64,000 bases of DNA from Saccharum officinarum (GCA_020631735.1 CM036160.1:7238407-7302406), one strand, 5' to 3'. Shown: positions 12,260 to 24,424, counted from the stretch's first letter. The notes: generated by a model not told the origin, from the letters alone. Translations and numbers: made by a program.

Positions 12260-12359
12260 NNNNNNNNNNNNNNNNNNNNNNNNNNNNNNNNNNNNNNNNN
12301 NNNNNNNNNNNNNNNNNNNNNNNNNNNNNNNNNNNNNNNNNNNNNNNNNNNNNNNNNNN
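12260..12359. other. Assembly gap (100 N)
   Basis: Exactly 100 N, the usual placeholder for a gap of unknown size. Confidence 0.99.
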
Positions 12360-12790
12360 AGGCCTAGGATAAAAACAAGGCATCTAAGCTGTCTTTTGGC
12401 AAATTGTCTTGTTTACATGAGGTGTCTGGTCAATGTCATTTTTGCAGCGTGACTGCTGTTGTGTGTGAGATCCATTGGGGGTTTCTGCAGCTGGAGGTGA
12501 AGCTAAAGAGGCTTTCGGCTTCCCCTCACTAGGTGTTTGACCTGGGAAGCAGGCAACTGGTAGCTTGCTTGCCTAGTTGGTAGGTAGATGCCATGCCATG
12601 CCACATTGGCTGCTGGTGGGTAGGAGTATACACATTACAGAGCGCAGGAGGAGGGCTTGTTGGCGCCTAGTGTGGCCTCTGCCTTCTGCCTTCTGAAGGC
12701 ACCATTCTGCTTCTGCTTGCATCATTGGGAGGGAGGCAGGGAGCTCTCCCTCTCTTCCTCTCTCTCCTTCCAATTTCCCTTTCTACTTGA

Positions 12791-13139
12791 GGCTATTCGC
12801 ACCGTACCACTCTCTAAACACACCTCTAAAGGAATATTATGTCCTAATCATTCAGGATTCTTACCTCTATACCAACTCCTCCCGCACTCATATTTACTCT
12901 ATATCATACTCTATATCAACAATCATCTCATATCATCTCTCTCTTTCTCTCTCCTCCCTCCCTCCTCTCTCTTTCTCTCTCCTCCTTCCCATTTACAGGT
13001 GCGCACAGACGAGCGCTTCCTGTGACGTGTTACTGTAGCATACATTACTGTAGTGCCGTGTTTACCGTCTACCGGTGTAGGCGCTCAAACGCTACCTGTG
13101 GCGTTCGGTCGCCTTTACCGTCGCGCGGTGCGGACAGGC
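12791..13139. mobile_element. Tourist-like MITE (family T2) with CT-rich core, TSD TGA
   Basis: 349 bp flanked by TGA (12788-12790, 13140-13142). The ends are GGCTATTCGCACC / GGTGCGGACAGGC and the core has long CT-rich tracts. A reverse-oriented relative is at 22768-23128. It lies about 200 bp upstream of the DUF547 gene start and so may sit in its promoter. Confidence 0.8.
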
Positions 13140-13354
13140 TGAGCCTCGAGGCTTGAGCTATTCGTTGTTCTACGCCAGGTCCAGCAAATTGCGTATTTGC
13201 GTGAGTGTTTTCTGGTGAGTAGGTTCTGCAACTCCCCTTGTTTTTTTTGCTCCCAGTTCAGTTCTTGATTTGTTTTGTTTTGTTCTTCCGTGTTTTTGGT
13301 CCAGTTCTTGGTTGGTTGGTTTATTCACAAGGTGTCCTCAAGAGAAGAAGAGAA

Positions 13355-16300
13355 ATGGCGGCACTGGAGAAGAGAGGAGGCCACGCACCCTTCATCGTCA
13401 GAGCAGCCAAGCCCTCCAGTCCTTCGGCAAGGCAGAGGCGCTCCAAGAGGTTAGTTGGTTGGGTACACGAACTCGCCTCTGCAGATTTCTTCGTTTCCGT
13501 TATCTTTTCGCAATGTTCACTAGGAAATTCTTGCGGCGTGGTTGCAGTGATTTGGACGACAGAGATGCCAAGGGCGCACCGCGTTCTTCGCAGAAAGCAT
13601 CAAGTCAGACTAAGCTGGTGGTATGTTCTTGGTTCTCTGTGTTAGTACGACTCTCTTCTGCACATGTGAATTCATATAGGGATCGCTTTTCTGAAAAACT
13701 GAGAATTTCTTTGTGGTTTCTTTTTCCCGTGTTTGTTTTGTCGTCCCAGCAAGGCAGAAACTCCAACCCTCAGCAGAAATGCGAAACCAAGAAGGAAATT
13801 CAGCAGCCCAGGAGCGAGACACAGAGCTCCCTGAAGAAAGAGGCAAGGACCTGAAATCTCCTGCTGCTTGCTGTTCTCACTGATCCTTTATTTTGTTCTA
13901 CACTGGTGCTCAGCTGCCTGCTTGAAAGTTGAAACTGTCCCGTTTCTACTTTCTACTTCCCTTTTGTTGTGTTGTCCAAAAAGAAAAGCTCCAATCCAAC
14001 TCAAAACTGTGCCTGAATATCGCAATGTTGCAGATAACATGATGAACTGAACTGAACCTCAAGTTGCTTCTTGCTCTGTTTTTTTCTTTTTCTTTTTTTG
14101 AAAGATCGTTTCTTGCTCTGTTTGTCGCTCGGTCTGACATGATGGGCATTGCACATGCAGATTCTGCAGCTGGAGATGCACCTCAAGGATCAGCAGGTGG
14201 TGCGCGGCGCACTGGAGAAAGCGCTGGGGCCTGACGACGACCCTGCTGCTGCTCCACCCACTCTCCAACACGAGAGCCCAGCGCTAAAGGTGCCTCCTTC
14301 CTTCACCTAATCACCAAATCACTCTTTCTTAATCCTGTCAGTTCGTCCGTTCATCGATTAAGCTGATGTTTTTCCTTCAATTTTTTTAATTCAGCCGGCT
14401 ACTCAGCTGATAAGGGAGGTTGCGACATTGGAGCTGGAGATCAAGCACTTGGAGCAGTACCTGCTGACACTCTACCGGAAAGCATTCGAGCAGCAGCAGC
14501 AGGTGTCTTCAGATGCTCGCCGGGACAGGGAGGCGGCGGCGCGCAAGCTGTCGGTGAGCTCACGGCCCGACGAGACGCCCAGGCCGAAGGGTCCCATGAT
14601 CAGGGGAGGAGGAGGCGACCCGACGATGCTCCACTACAGCTGCCCTCCGCTTAGCGGCAAGGGGAGGAGGAATAATGGCGGTACGGTGGACGACTGCTCG
14701 CCGTCGACGTGCCCCCGGAGGACGACCGCGGACTTGGTGGACACGGCCGGGCTCCGGAGCCAGTCGGCGCTGTCGTTCCGAGGCGCGTGGTCGTCGTCGT
14801 CGTCCAGGATATCGCCCACGGAGGACAGCCTCGCCAGGGCGCTCCGGTCCTGCCACTCCCAGCCCTTCTCCTTCCTGGAGGTGGGTGATCGCCGATTGCC
14901 TCGCCTCATCTCATCCATCATCAGAATCCGAAATTCAAATTCAAAATTTTTAACAAGTTTCGAAACAGTTGTGATGCGAGTTCATTCATCTGTTCTAATT
15001 TCTGACGTGCTGACGAATGAATGATGGTCGAGCAGGAAGGCGAGACGGCGCCATCTGGGGTGGTGAGCCTGGCGGACTACCTGGGACGAGCGTGGCGGAC
15101 CACATCCCGGAGACCCCCAACAACCTGTCGGAGGAGATGGTGCGGTGCATGGCCGGGGTGTACTGCAGGCTGGCCGACCCGCCGCTGCTGGCCCACCACA
15201 GGCCGTCGTCGTCGCCGTCCTCGTCGCTGTCGTCGGCGCCGAGCGCAGTCTCCCCGCAGCAGCACCTCAGCGGCGACGCTGACATGTGGAGCCCCACCAG
15301 CTACTGCTGCCGCAAAGACGGCGCCCAGCTCGACTCCAGGCTCATCAACCCGTTCCGCGTCGAGGGGCTCAAGGAGTTCAGCGGGCCCTACAGCGCCATG
15401 GTCGAGGTGCCGGCCATCTCCCGCGACCGCACCAGGCACAGGGAGGCCGAGGACCTGCTCCAGACGTACAAGTGAGTGAGTCACCATAGGTGTTCGGATA
15501 GATGCTGTTCAGAACTTCAGATCAGCCATGGCATGGCGTGTCGTAGTGACATCGATCGGTGTATGCACAATGTGATTTTCAGGCTGATTCTTTACCGGCT
15601 GGAGACTGTGGATCTGAGGCGGATGACGGGCGAGGAGAAGCTCGCGTTCTGGATCAACGTCCACAACGCGCTGGTGATGCATGTAACGTTCTGAACTCTC
15701 GATCTCTGAGACTCTGAATCCACAGCCTGACACTGACTGTTGTGTTGTGTCTGCTCGATCGTTTCCCTCACTGAATATGATGCTGATGATCGATCCTCCA
15801 TGTCCAGGCGTACCTCAAGTATGGCGTCCCGCAGAACCAGCTGAAGAAGACATCACTGCTTGTCAAGGTAAAGCCCAACCTTAGTTACACAATTCCTCCA
15901 CCTCAACAGATAGCAAATGGCCGGCAATGGCTGACACGACGCAATACGATGGGTGGTGCTTGTGCAGGCGGAGTGCAAGATCGCCGGGCGCGCCATCAAC
16001 GCGGCGGTCATCCATGGGTTGGTTCTCGGGTGCACCACACACTGCTCCTCTGGACATGTAAGTGCATCCACTATCACATCCACAACAACATCATTGGGTC
16101 AAGGAAACTGCCTGCAGCGAGGAGCACGATGCCATGTGTTCCTGCTAGGTGCTAACTGAACTCCCATGTATTGTGGGTGCTTTTGATCGCAGTGGCTGCG
16201 GACTTTGCTGCACTACCCGAGGACGAAGACGAGCCGGGCGAGCAAAGCTGGCAGCGAGGAGTGGCGAGCCTTCGCCGTCCGACAGCCGGAGCCTCTGCTG

Positions 16301-17315
16301 CGCTTTGCGCTTTGCTCCGGGAGCCACTCCGATCCCGCGGTGAGAACAACACGCTCTCCGATCCTGCCTGTCTTTTTTTTCCTTCTCTTTTCTTCTTTTT
16401 TGTTGCAAAAGTGCAAACACACGAAAGCTCTGCCTCTGCGTGTCGATCTAGAATTTTATAAAGAAGAGATCAGAGATGGCTGACAGAACATAAAGCCTTG
16501 AAACCATGGATTGGCTAGCACTTACAATGGACAGTTTGGTTCCTGGGAACTCTCAAACATGATTGGGCATGGTAACAACGGATCACCTACTGCTAGTAAT
16601 GTATGAATCGAGTAGTCATGTAGAGATGTTTCTGAAATGACAAAAGCTGCATGGTGAACTAGAACCTGTCAGTCACCTGTGGACTGTGGTGCCATGGATT
16701 GGATGGGACGAACACAATGATGAAAGGAGCTTTACAAAGTATATCTCTACTTTTGTATCCTTGGTACATGTATGCTGTAGTACCTACCATATTCCATTCC
16801 ACCATGCAAGAATGTTCATGCTGTTGTTCATCGAAGTAGTCGACGGTCGACGCATCATTACACTTGTCTGTTCTTTTATTTGCGTGTTCAGAGTGATGAG
16901 TCCAGTTGTTCAGTCACCGATGGATCCAGCTCGCACTGGCAGGAAAGAAGGATGTTCATGCTTGTCTTGTGTTCCATGGCGTGCGTGCGTGCAGGTGCGG
17001 GTGTACTTCCCGAAGCGGCTGGCGCAGCAGCTGGAGGCGGCGCGGGAGGAGTACGTCCGGGCCACGGCGGGGGTGTGGAAGGACCACCGGGTGCTGCTGC
17101 CCAAGCTGCTGGACGCCTACGCCCGGGACGCCGGCCTCTCGCCCGACCGCCTCCTCGACGCCGTCCAGCGCTGCCTCCCGGAGACCCTTCGCACGGCGGT
17201 GCATCGGTGCCGCGGCGACGGCAGGTCCGCCGGCAAGGTCGTCGAGTGGGTGCCCCACCGGCAGAGCTTCCGGTACCTGCTCGCCAGGGACCTCGCCTTC
17301 CCGCACCTCAGCTAG
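13355..17315 (+). CDS. MIP1-type leucine-zipper / DUF547 protein, frame broken by a 1-base deletion
   Basis: Plant protein of the ternary-complex-factor MIP1-like family: an N-terminal leucine-zipper coiled coil followed by a C-terminal DUF547 domain; molecular role poorly known. Exons: 13355-13449, 13548-13620, 13750-13842, 14161-14289, 14395-14880, 15036-15471, 15583-15682, 15808-15867, 15968-16057, 16193-16339, 16995-17315. The coiled coil lies at about residues 85-162; DUF547 begins at about 440, with the motif EEKLAFWINVHNAL. The third intron (13843-14160) has a GC donor (AG|GCAAGG); a GT alternative in frame is absent and a TGA follows at 13852. In exon 6 the frame shifts at 15083-15085: SLADYLG is read in one frame, TSVADHIPETPNNLSEEM in the next. 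One extra G would restore 676 codons. This is either a sequencing/assembly error or a real lesion, since everything downstream is well preserved. Confidence 0.88.
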
Positions 17316-17589
17316 CTACTAGCTGCTCATCCTCATCGTGAAGCTGATTCCAACGTGATTAATTAATTGGTAGTTGTGGTCATGTGGTGGGTGGATGTGT
17401 TGATAGATTTGGTTCTTGGATGATGATGATTGCGTCCATGATCCATTAGGCACGGGTATTCTTCATCTTAATTTGCGTGTGTGACAAACTAGTTGTAAAG
17501 AGGTGACAGAGTCTGTAGATATAGCAACACAAATGAAAGAGATGACAAAGTTTGTACTACTTTATTGTAGAAGTAAGCGAGGCAACACT
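17316..17589 (+). other. 3' flank of the DUF547 gene
   Basis: AT-rich and probably 3' UTR plus intergenic DNA. No gene seen. Confidence 0.4.
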
Positions 17590-18582
17590 AAGGGCTTTGG
17601 CAGCGCCTTCTAGAGTAGGAGCAGCTCTCCAAGAAAATCATTCCTCAGCTAAATAGTAAAGATCACAATTCTGATGGTGATTAGACAAAATCACTTCTTC
17701 ATTTACATAAATAGAAGCTGAAAGCTAAAAAACCCACACTTTCTATTCAATCCCCACTAAAATGACTTTAGAATCATTTCCCACTTGCTCCCCCTCAAGA
17801 ATCACTCTATAAGAGAATCAGGTAGCTGGAGCTAAGAATTAAGGATAAAACTCTAAGGCACTTTTTGGATCCATAGGGCCAACAACTAGCTACATTCTTT
17901 TCTTAAAAAACATCACTAATTTCATTCCACTGGGAAAATATATTTTTTTTGACTGGAAAAGAAAATTTTCTAGAAAAGGAAAGGCAACATCCTTATGGGC
18001 CTCCGCGCAAAAAAGGCCCATCCCACCTTGACTTTTCCGTAGAAGTGGGCCAACCCAATTTCCCTACCAAGATTAACATGACCAAGCCCAGAGAACGCCT
18101 CTTTGGCAGCAACATTAAGGGACTCTTTGGCAGCGTCTCTTAGAGCAGAGAAAATCACTCATTCCAGCCAAAACAGTAAATAAAAAGTCACAATTCTACT
18201 CAGTAATAGACAAGAATCGCTATTAAACCCGCTCCTCGTTGCTCCATATTCAACCCCTACCAGAAATCCAAAATTACTTCATAGAGTACTTCATACCTAC
18301 TCCTCGCCTTGCTCCACCGCAAAAGTAACTTCATGAGATAATCAAGTAGCTGGAGCTATGAATCAAGGAGTGAAACTCTAACAAACCTACCCTAACAACA
18401 TTCTTCCCTAAAAAAACACATAACTAATTGCATTCCACAGTGTCCTACAAAACGAAATAAAAAACAAAGAAAGGCAGCATCGAGCCTCCGTGCAAAAAAG
18501 GCCCAGCCCACCTCGACTTTCCGTAAGTAGGCCAGCCCAATTTCGCTAACAAGGTTAAACAAGCCCAAACCCATACAACGCT
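17590..18582. repeat. Diverged tandem repeat of about 0.5 kb upstream of PDV2
   Basis: Unit 1 (17590-18103) and unit 2 (18116-18582) match in order through several landmarks: 'ctttggcagcg', 'gtagctggagcta', 'gcaaaaaaggccca', 'gtgggccaacccaattt' versus 'taggccagcccaattt', and 'caagccca'. Both begin 'aaggg..ctttggcagcg'. Unit 2 ends about 230 bp before the PDV2 ATG, so the repeat makes up its upstream region. Each unit may itself be an old transposon. Confidence 0.75.
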
Positions 18583-18809
18583 GGCGGCGGGCCCCACCGG
18601 CAGCGGATACGCCTCGGCCTCGGCGTCTCCACAGCCACCAGCACGGCATCAGCCGGCCAAGCGAGAGCCGCGCGCACCCCGCGACGAAGGCGGCGCAGAC
18701 CACCCACCAGTCCACCACCACCACAGCGCACTGCCGCGAGCCTGGGGGTTTCGCTAGGGTTTTGTTTCACCAACCCCAGCTTTGGTTGGTGGCAGCGGCG
18801 GCGGCGGAG

Positions 18810-20605
18810 ATGGAGGGGGAGGAGATTGGCCTCGTCCTCGCCCGCGCCTCGGACCTCCGCACCAGGATATCAGCCTGCGCCGCCGCCGCGGGGGTGGGGG
18901 CGCCGTGTCCGCGGCGGGACGCCGAGGAGGCGGTGAAGCGGCTGGGCGCGGCGGGGGACGACGAGGAGGGAGCCGAGGAAGAGGAGGAGGTGGAGAGCCT
19001 GGTCGGCATCAGCGACGCGCTCGAGTCGCTCGAGCGGCAGCTCGCCGCCCTGCAGGTCTGTGGATTATTAATCACCCAGTTCTTGCTTTCTTCTACGGTT
19101 GGCGGATTTTTATGGTAACTCGGGGCTGATTTGGTAGTGCCTTATCTTCTGTTCGGATTTGGAAACTAATCTCTTCTGATCCTGAATTAATGCTACCGAA
19201 ACAAGGCATAGTGGCAAGTGGCATACTGCCTCCATTTTTTTTTCCTGCGTCAGCATGCTATCTCGAACAAAGATTGAGAACATACCAAATGTAGGTGCAG
19301 GGCATTAGTGGACTAAACATTTCCATTCCTAGTTTGTATCAAACTGTGAAAATTGCTGCAATTTGCATTGGGGATAAGCTTGTATTTTTTTTTCTGGCTA
19401 GGAAATTGCCTGCCGTTACTGGTAGGGGATAAGAGTTGTCATGCAGCTACTAAATCTATCGTTTACTAGTTGTATTAAACTGTAAGATTCAGGCATTCAG
19501 CTCCGTTCTGCGGTTCTACCCAGTCTCGCTAGTAGTAATTGGTTCATTTTAGCTCTTGTCTTTCACAAATACTAGCAGGATTTTTTTTATGATGATAACA
19601 TTCTTGCCAGAAATTTGGGCAAGACGCAGAACGGGGCATAAAAATTGTAACGCGTGCTTTCATCGCTAGTGTTGTTTGTTAGTCAATTGTTTATGTGAAA
19701 ATTTTAGAATACATCACAATTTACTTTGCTGTGTTCTGCTTATCTCACCAAAGTGAGAATTTCTTTTGGCGACCTCACACCGGTGAGCTACTGGCTGTGA
19801 TAATCGAGGTTAAGATAACCGTGTGGTTTCCTGTTACTGGTTGTGTGGATTATAACTTAAATGTTTGTGTTGAGACTGTTTCTAAGTTACCATCTACTGC
19901 ATTGTTAACACCTTAAAAAAATGCCACTGCCAGGACCTCCAGCACCAACAACGATACGAACGGGAAACAATCTTGAGCCAGATCGACCGAAGCCGGAGAT
20001 CCCTGCTTACCAAGCTCAAAGAATACAAGGGACAGGACTGCGATGTAATCCATGAGGCTGCTGCTTTTGCTGGTGAGAAAATAGAGCATGACGATGGTCT
20101 CATCCTGCCTCCATACTCGAACCACGTCACCAACTCGTTCGTGCTCGACGACCTGTACCCTCTGAGCTACATGTCCAAGTCCAAGTGCTTGCACAACGGA
20201 TTGGACTCTGACTCCAACGGAACGGCGCAAGACGGCATGAGAACAAATGGGCTGGGGAGCAGGAATACTGGGACCTCGAAACACAGCTTGGGAGGAGGGA
20301 TCGGGGCCTTCATCGGATGGGTGGCTAAGACGGCGGTCATGGTTGTGGGCGCCGTGTCCATCATGAAGGCTGCTGGCTACGAGCCCGTGATGGGGCGGAA
20401 CAGCATCAAGCTGGACATCGCGGGTCTGTTTGGTGGTGGTAAGCAAGCGAACGGTGGAGAAGAGCAGCGCGCTCCTCAGCGGTGCCCTCCTGGCAAAGTG
20501 ATGGTGCTCGAGGATGGCAGGGCACACTGCATCGTGAGGGAAAGAGTGGAGGTGCCTTTCGACGCCGTCCTGACGCTGCCGAGTTCAAGGTACGGTTTAG
20601 GCTGA
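18810..20605 (+). CDS. PDV2: Plastid division protein PDV2-like
   Basis: Outer-envelope protein that recruits the dynamin-type ARC5/DRP5B ring to the plastid division site and binds ARC6 across the intermembrane space (known for the Arabidopsis family). Two exons, 18810-19055 and 19934-20605, give 305 aa, close to the family length. Residues 1-130 are charged, with a coiled coil and an acidic run (EEGAEEEEEVES). A single membrane segment lies at about 205-226 (IGAFIGWVAKTAVMVVGAVS). The C-terminal part has the conserved RCPPGKVMVLEDG and VPFDAVLTLPSSRYGLG blocks. The last residue is glycine, which in Arabidopsis PDV2 is needed for ARC6 binding. The ATG at 18810 is chosen because it heads the family-like MEGEEIG start; the frame upstream only extends from a non-ATG codon. 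Confidence 0.93.
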
Positions 20606-21129
20606 AACCTGCGTGTGTGAATAGTAGGATGTAGCTCTATCTGTGTCCTGTGGGAGTTTCTTAGTAGCTGGGGAATGGTTCTTTGTAAGACGTATTGCTG
20701 AGAGCTTTCTTTGTATGTTTCTTCTGCACTTGGCACTGAACATGGGCAGTGTGGAGATGTTGAAGCTATGTATCATGGAAATAAACCCTTCTGCTCTCAC
20801 GCTGTCGTTGTGCTTATATTTGGCTGCTCTAGCACGCTAGTGCCACTATTTGAGCCATCACTGTATCATAGCTGGTTCCATTTCCCCCCATGTAGTTTAC
20901 TCTGCTGCCCCATGGTATGGTTTGTTTGTGCACTGTAGGCTGTAGCCCAAGGATCCTGGATATGTTGCTTTCACGCCTACCCGGTACAGAAAGTCAGAAA
21001 CACACCATATGTATTTGTGTTGCTGGTGCTCCTAATTGATCTGCAGGAGTATATATATGTTGAGTTACTCTATATGTTAATACTGAATGTTGGCATCGAT
21101 TGTTCTGTACTACAGTAGTATAGTATTGA
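20606..21129 (+). other. PDV2 3' UTR and flank
   Basis: T-rich transcribed-looking sequence with no coding signal. The 3' end of the transcript is not evident by eye. Confidence 0.4.
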
Positions 21130-21225
21130 GGGTTGGTTATGGTTGATGCCGCCTCCTGGAGCAAGAGACAAGGCCAGGGCTGGTTGTGGTTGACGCCGGC
21201 CTGCTGGAGCAAGAGGGAAGGCCCT
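21130..21225. repeat. Imperfect tandem repeat, 2 x about 48 bp
   Basis: 'ggttatggttgatgccgcc..ctggagcaagagacaaggcc' is followed by 'ggttgtggttgacgccggcctgctggagcaagagggaaggcc'. No function is evident. Confidence 0.8.
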
Positions 21226-21397
21226 GGACATTAACAAGAGGGATCGTCCTTCTAAGACGAGGCTGACGAGGAATTTGGTTTGCTTTGTCTGATTCCTGCT
21301 GTGCTGGACTATGTAAAGGTGAATCAGGTACAGCAGGCAGTCGTGATCGGATTTCCATTTCTGGTCCTGGATCGGCCCTCAGCCAGACTTGACAAGT

Positions 21398-21980
21398 TTT
21401 TTTTATTTATTTTTTTGGTTGTTGAAAGAGATATTTGCCTTTTATACTAATTATAAGAAGGTAGAGAAAAGAGCTTACACGCGGTATGAGAAAACCAAAG
21501 AAAAAGGACACTTCCCCAGCTGGGGCAGACACAGGTGCCACGCTCCAAAAACATAACCGGGAAAACAGCCCCGCAGGCCGCAGTGGCCAAAGCTCTATGT
21601 CTCATGTTAATCTCCTCTTTAGCCCTTGAGGCCACTTGTTGAGCGGTTTGAAAACCATTCTAAAATAAATTCTACGGTTTCTCTCCTCCTATAGTTTCAC
21701 AATAGATAACCATGCCGTTGAAGCTTCATCTTCAATCTATTGGAACCTTTCGGGCAGGGTGCCGATATCATCAAAATGCTCTAAGTAAGACTTGATTCCA
21801 AGTCGATTGGGCAAAAGGGCAGAACAAACATAAGTGTAGACCAATCTCTAAAGGTCCTTAACACATGACTTTCAGTTCTCCTGATGCGGCCATCCTCTCA
21901 ACTGCAAGCCAGACTTACTGTGTATACACGGTACACTTGAAGGACTAGGTGCAGAACAATACCATTTCTCCAAACCATTC
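21398..21980 (-). pseudogene. Degraded LINE 3' end
   Basis: On the minus strand the sequence reads as broken fragments typical of the C-terminal region of plant LINE polyproteins (a short frame at 21447-21635 and a neighbouring patch CPFCPIDLESS). An A-rich tail corresponds to the T-rich run at 21398-21420. Stops interrupt every frame. The assignment rests on general resemblance only. Confidence 0.45.
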
Positions 21981-21986
21981 CCATTA

Positions 21987-22115
21987 GGGCCTGTTCGGTT
22001 CCCGGGAATCATGTCCTGGAACCGTTCCGGCCAGGAACGCTTATTTAATTGTATATACCAGTCAGACTAGGCCAGGAATCATTCCGGGCAGCAACGACTT
22101 CAAACGAACGAGCCC
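21987..22115. mobile_element. Short Tourist-like MITE, TSD TTA
   Basis: 129 bp with ends GGGCCTGTTCGGTT / AACGAACGAGCCC (imperfect) and TTA at 21984-21986 and 22116-22118. Confidence 0.8.
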
Positions 22116-22507
22116 TTAGGATGCTCATGCTCTGGCTGTGCTTACAGGCCAAGGTGCATTGTGGTGCTGGTACGTACAATTCATATATATAATATATGCA
22201 GTGTGATGTGTGTCTGAAGGCCAAGGTGCATCTGAAGGGCGGCATTGGTTTGGTTTCTTTTCAGTTGTACTCCCTTCTAGTAGGAGGTGAGTGTGTACCA
22301 GCAGTGATTCAGGTTCAGGCTGTGTCTGAAACTCTGGATCCAGCTCTCGGCTAGCTACTGGAGTACTTGTGTGGCCGCTGGTGCTGCAGCAAGAGACAAA
22401 AGACAAGACACCAATCACCAGGTGGGTGAGGTTCAAAGGTTGACATTGAGGCCGTGTCCTGATTGGATTTGGCCTCCTCGTCCGGATCGGCGCTTGGCCT
22501 CGGGCCT

Positions 22508-23139
22508 GGGTTAGATAGCAGATTTCACCTTAAATTTCACTGTGCAAAAAAAGATTTCCCGTCACATCAAAATGCCGGCACATGCATAAAGTACTAAATA
22601 TAGATGAAATAAAAAATTAATTGCACAGTTTTATTGTACTTTACAAGACGAACATTTTGAGCCTAATTAATCAATGTTTAGACAAAAATTTACAAATACA
22701 AACGAAATACTACAGTGGGGAATCTTGCACTGTACAAAATCTGCACCTCCCGATTCGGCCGAACTAAGACTAACCACACCGGAGCACGGCAAAGGGCTCG
22801 GTACGCTAAAAATAGCGTACCAGACTCCGCACCGGCCGACGCTTTGCGAGTCTGCATGGCTCAGTTAGGTACAATAACACGCTAAAGATAGCGTTCCTAT
22901 ATGTGCGCCTGTAAAAGGGAAGGAGGAGAGAGAAAGAGAGAGAGGAGAGAAGAGGGAGGAGAGAGAAAGAGAGAGAGGAGAGAGGATATGAGATGATTGT
23001 TGATATAGAGTATGATATTGAGTAAATATGGGTGCGGGAGGAGTTGGTATAGAGGTGAGAATCATAAATGGCTAGGACAGAATATTTTTTTAGAGATATG
23101 TTTAGAGAGTGGTGGGGTGCGTATAGCCTAAACACGGCC
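22508..23139. mobile_element. M-family MITE interrupted by a T2 Tourist-like MITE
   Basis: The M-family body runs 22508-22767, and its right terminal repeat resumes at 23129-23139 (TAAACACGGCC). Between them, 22768-23128, is a 361-bp T2 element in reverse orientation with TSD TAA (22765-22767, 23129-23131) and CT/GA-rich core like the copy at 12791-13139. Confidence 0.75.
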
Positions 23140-23304
23140 TTGGCCAGCAGAATTCAGCATCCAGTGCAGAGCCGAGGTTAACTTACAGTAGACTGTAGAG
23201 CGGGGTGGCCTAGCTCCTGCTGGCAGTGATAGGATGCCCTCACTCGCAGGCTAGTGGAGTACCCGTTGCTGCAGCTCATCTCATCATCAGGTAGCTAGTA
23301 CCTC

Positions 23305-23520
23305 CGTCTCATAGAGAAGGTAACCCTCGCTGGTCGAGGAGTTAAAAGATTCTTAACTTTGGCTAAATGCAAATAAAAATATATCGATGTTTATGATATG
23401 TAAGGAGTATAGTTAGATTAGTTATGAAATATAGTGTCATAATAAACTTAATAAGAGATTAAAATATAGATAACATCATCTATAAACTTGATCCAACTTA
23501 AAGATTCTTTTTTTTCACTC
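23305..23520. mobile_element. Possible Stowaway-like MITE remnant
   Basis: It begins with 'tacctccgtctcat', close to the CTCCCTCCGT Stowaway end, followed by AT-rich sequence with 'ttaactttggctaaatgcaaa'. The right end is not preserved. Confidence 0.35.
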
Positions 23521-24150
23521 CTCAGGAACCGAGATTTACATGTTTTTTTTTTGGAGAGAGAGAGAGAGCAGCAGTACTACGGGTTGGGAAACAGGACACA
23601 GGACGGCACGACCGAGAGACGGTGTGCCGAGGAATTTCACTGGGCCGGGCAACCGCGTCTGCGTACGTACAGTAGAGTCTAGAGCGAGTGGTGGCTGCCC
23701 CTCGTTTTCACCTCCTCTTGTACAGGTTGCGCTGTTGGAGTTTTGACTGCACGTCTGCCACGCGTGGTGTGAACTGAAGGAACGAAGAGCAAACCCGCGG
23801 TGCGACCATAGCTAGCTAGCTGAGCTGCGCCGCACCGCACCCTAAGCGCATCGCACGCATTGCAGCTTGCCCAGCACAATGCCAAAAGGCCATCCCGATC
23901 CCATCCAGTTGACTGACTCGATGGAGACTCGTGCCAAACAGCAAAAAGCCTTTGGTTGGGACATTGATTGGGACGGAAGCGAACAGAGACGTGCGTGCAC
24001 ACATTTCTTCCAGCTACAAGGTGCAGATGAAGAAGTAGCGCGTGGGGGCGCGCGGAGTCTGCTCGCCGCGCCGCGCCTTACACCTACACCTATAGCAGCA
24101 GCCCCGGCATCGGCATCTATCCGACTCCACTGCCTCTGCGTTGCATCTTG

Positions 24151-24424
24151 GGCCTTGTTTACCCCTGTTTAGTTTCCCCAATTCTCCCCAAATTCCACTA
24201 TGCAAAAAAAAGATTCCCCGTCACATCAAAATGTCGTAAAATGCATGGAGTACTAAATGTTGATGAAATCAAAAACTAATTGCACAGTTTTGTTATACTT
24301 TGCGAGACGAACATTTTAAGCCTAGTTAGTCAAAATTTGAATAATTTTTACCAAATACAAGCGAAATGCTACAGGAATTCTGATACAGTGTTTTTCTTCC
24401 CAATTCTCTGAACTAAACGAGGCC
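24151..24424. mobile_element. M-family MITE, first of a cluster of three
   Basis: Ends GGCCTTGTTTA / CTAAACGAGGCC around a typical M core. Its right end (24421-24424) abuts or is shared with the next element. Confidence 0.8.

Noticed and set aside
12115..12452. Open frames spanning the first N gap
   Set aside because: They exist only because N codons contain no stops. There is no coding evidence on either side.
15077..15487. 136-codon minus-strand frame in the DUF547 gene
   Set aside because: Antisense shadow of GC-rich coding sequence.
16686..17315. 209-codon frame starting at 16686 as a separate gene
   Set aside because: Its first 100 codons are intron sequence. The acceptor at 16994 joins the last exon to the DUF547 gene in frame.
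18762..18809. Earlier start for PDV2 at 18762
   Set aside because: The codon there is TTG, not ATG. The added residues (FHQPQLWLVAAAAA) are not like the family start, while the ATG at 18810 gives the expected length.
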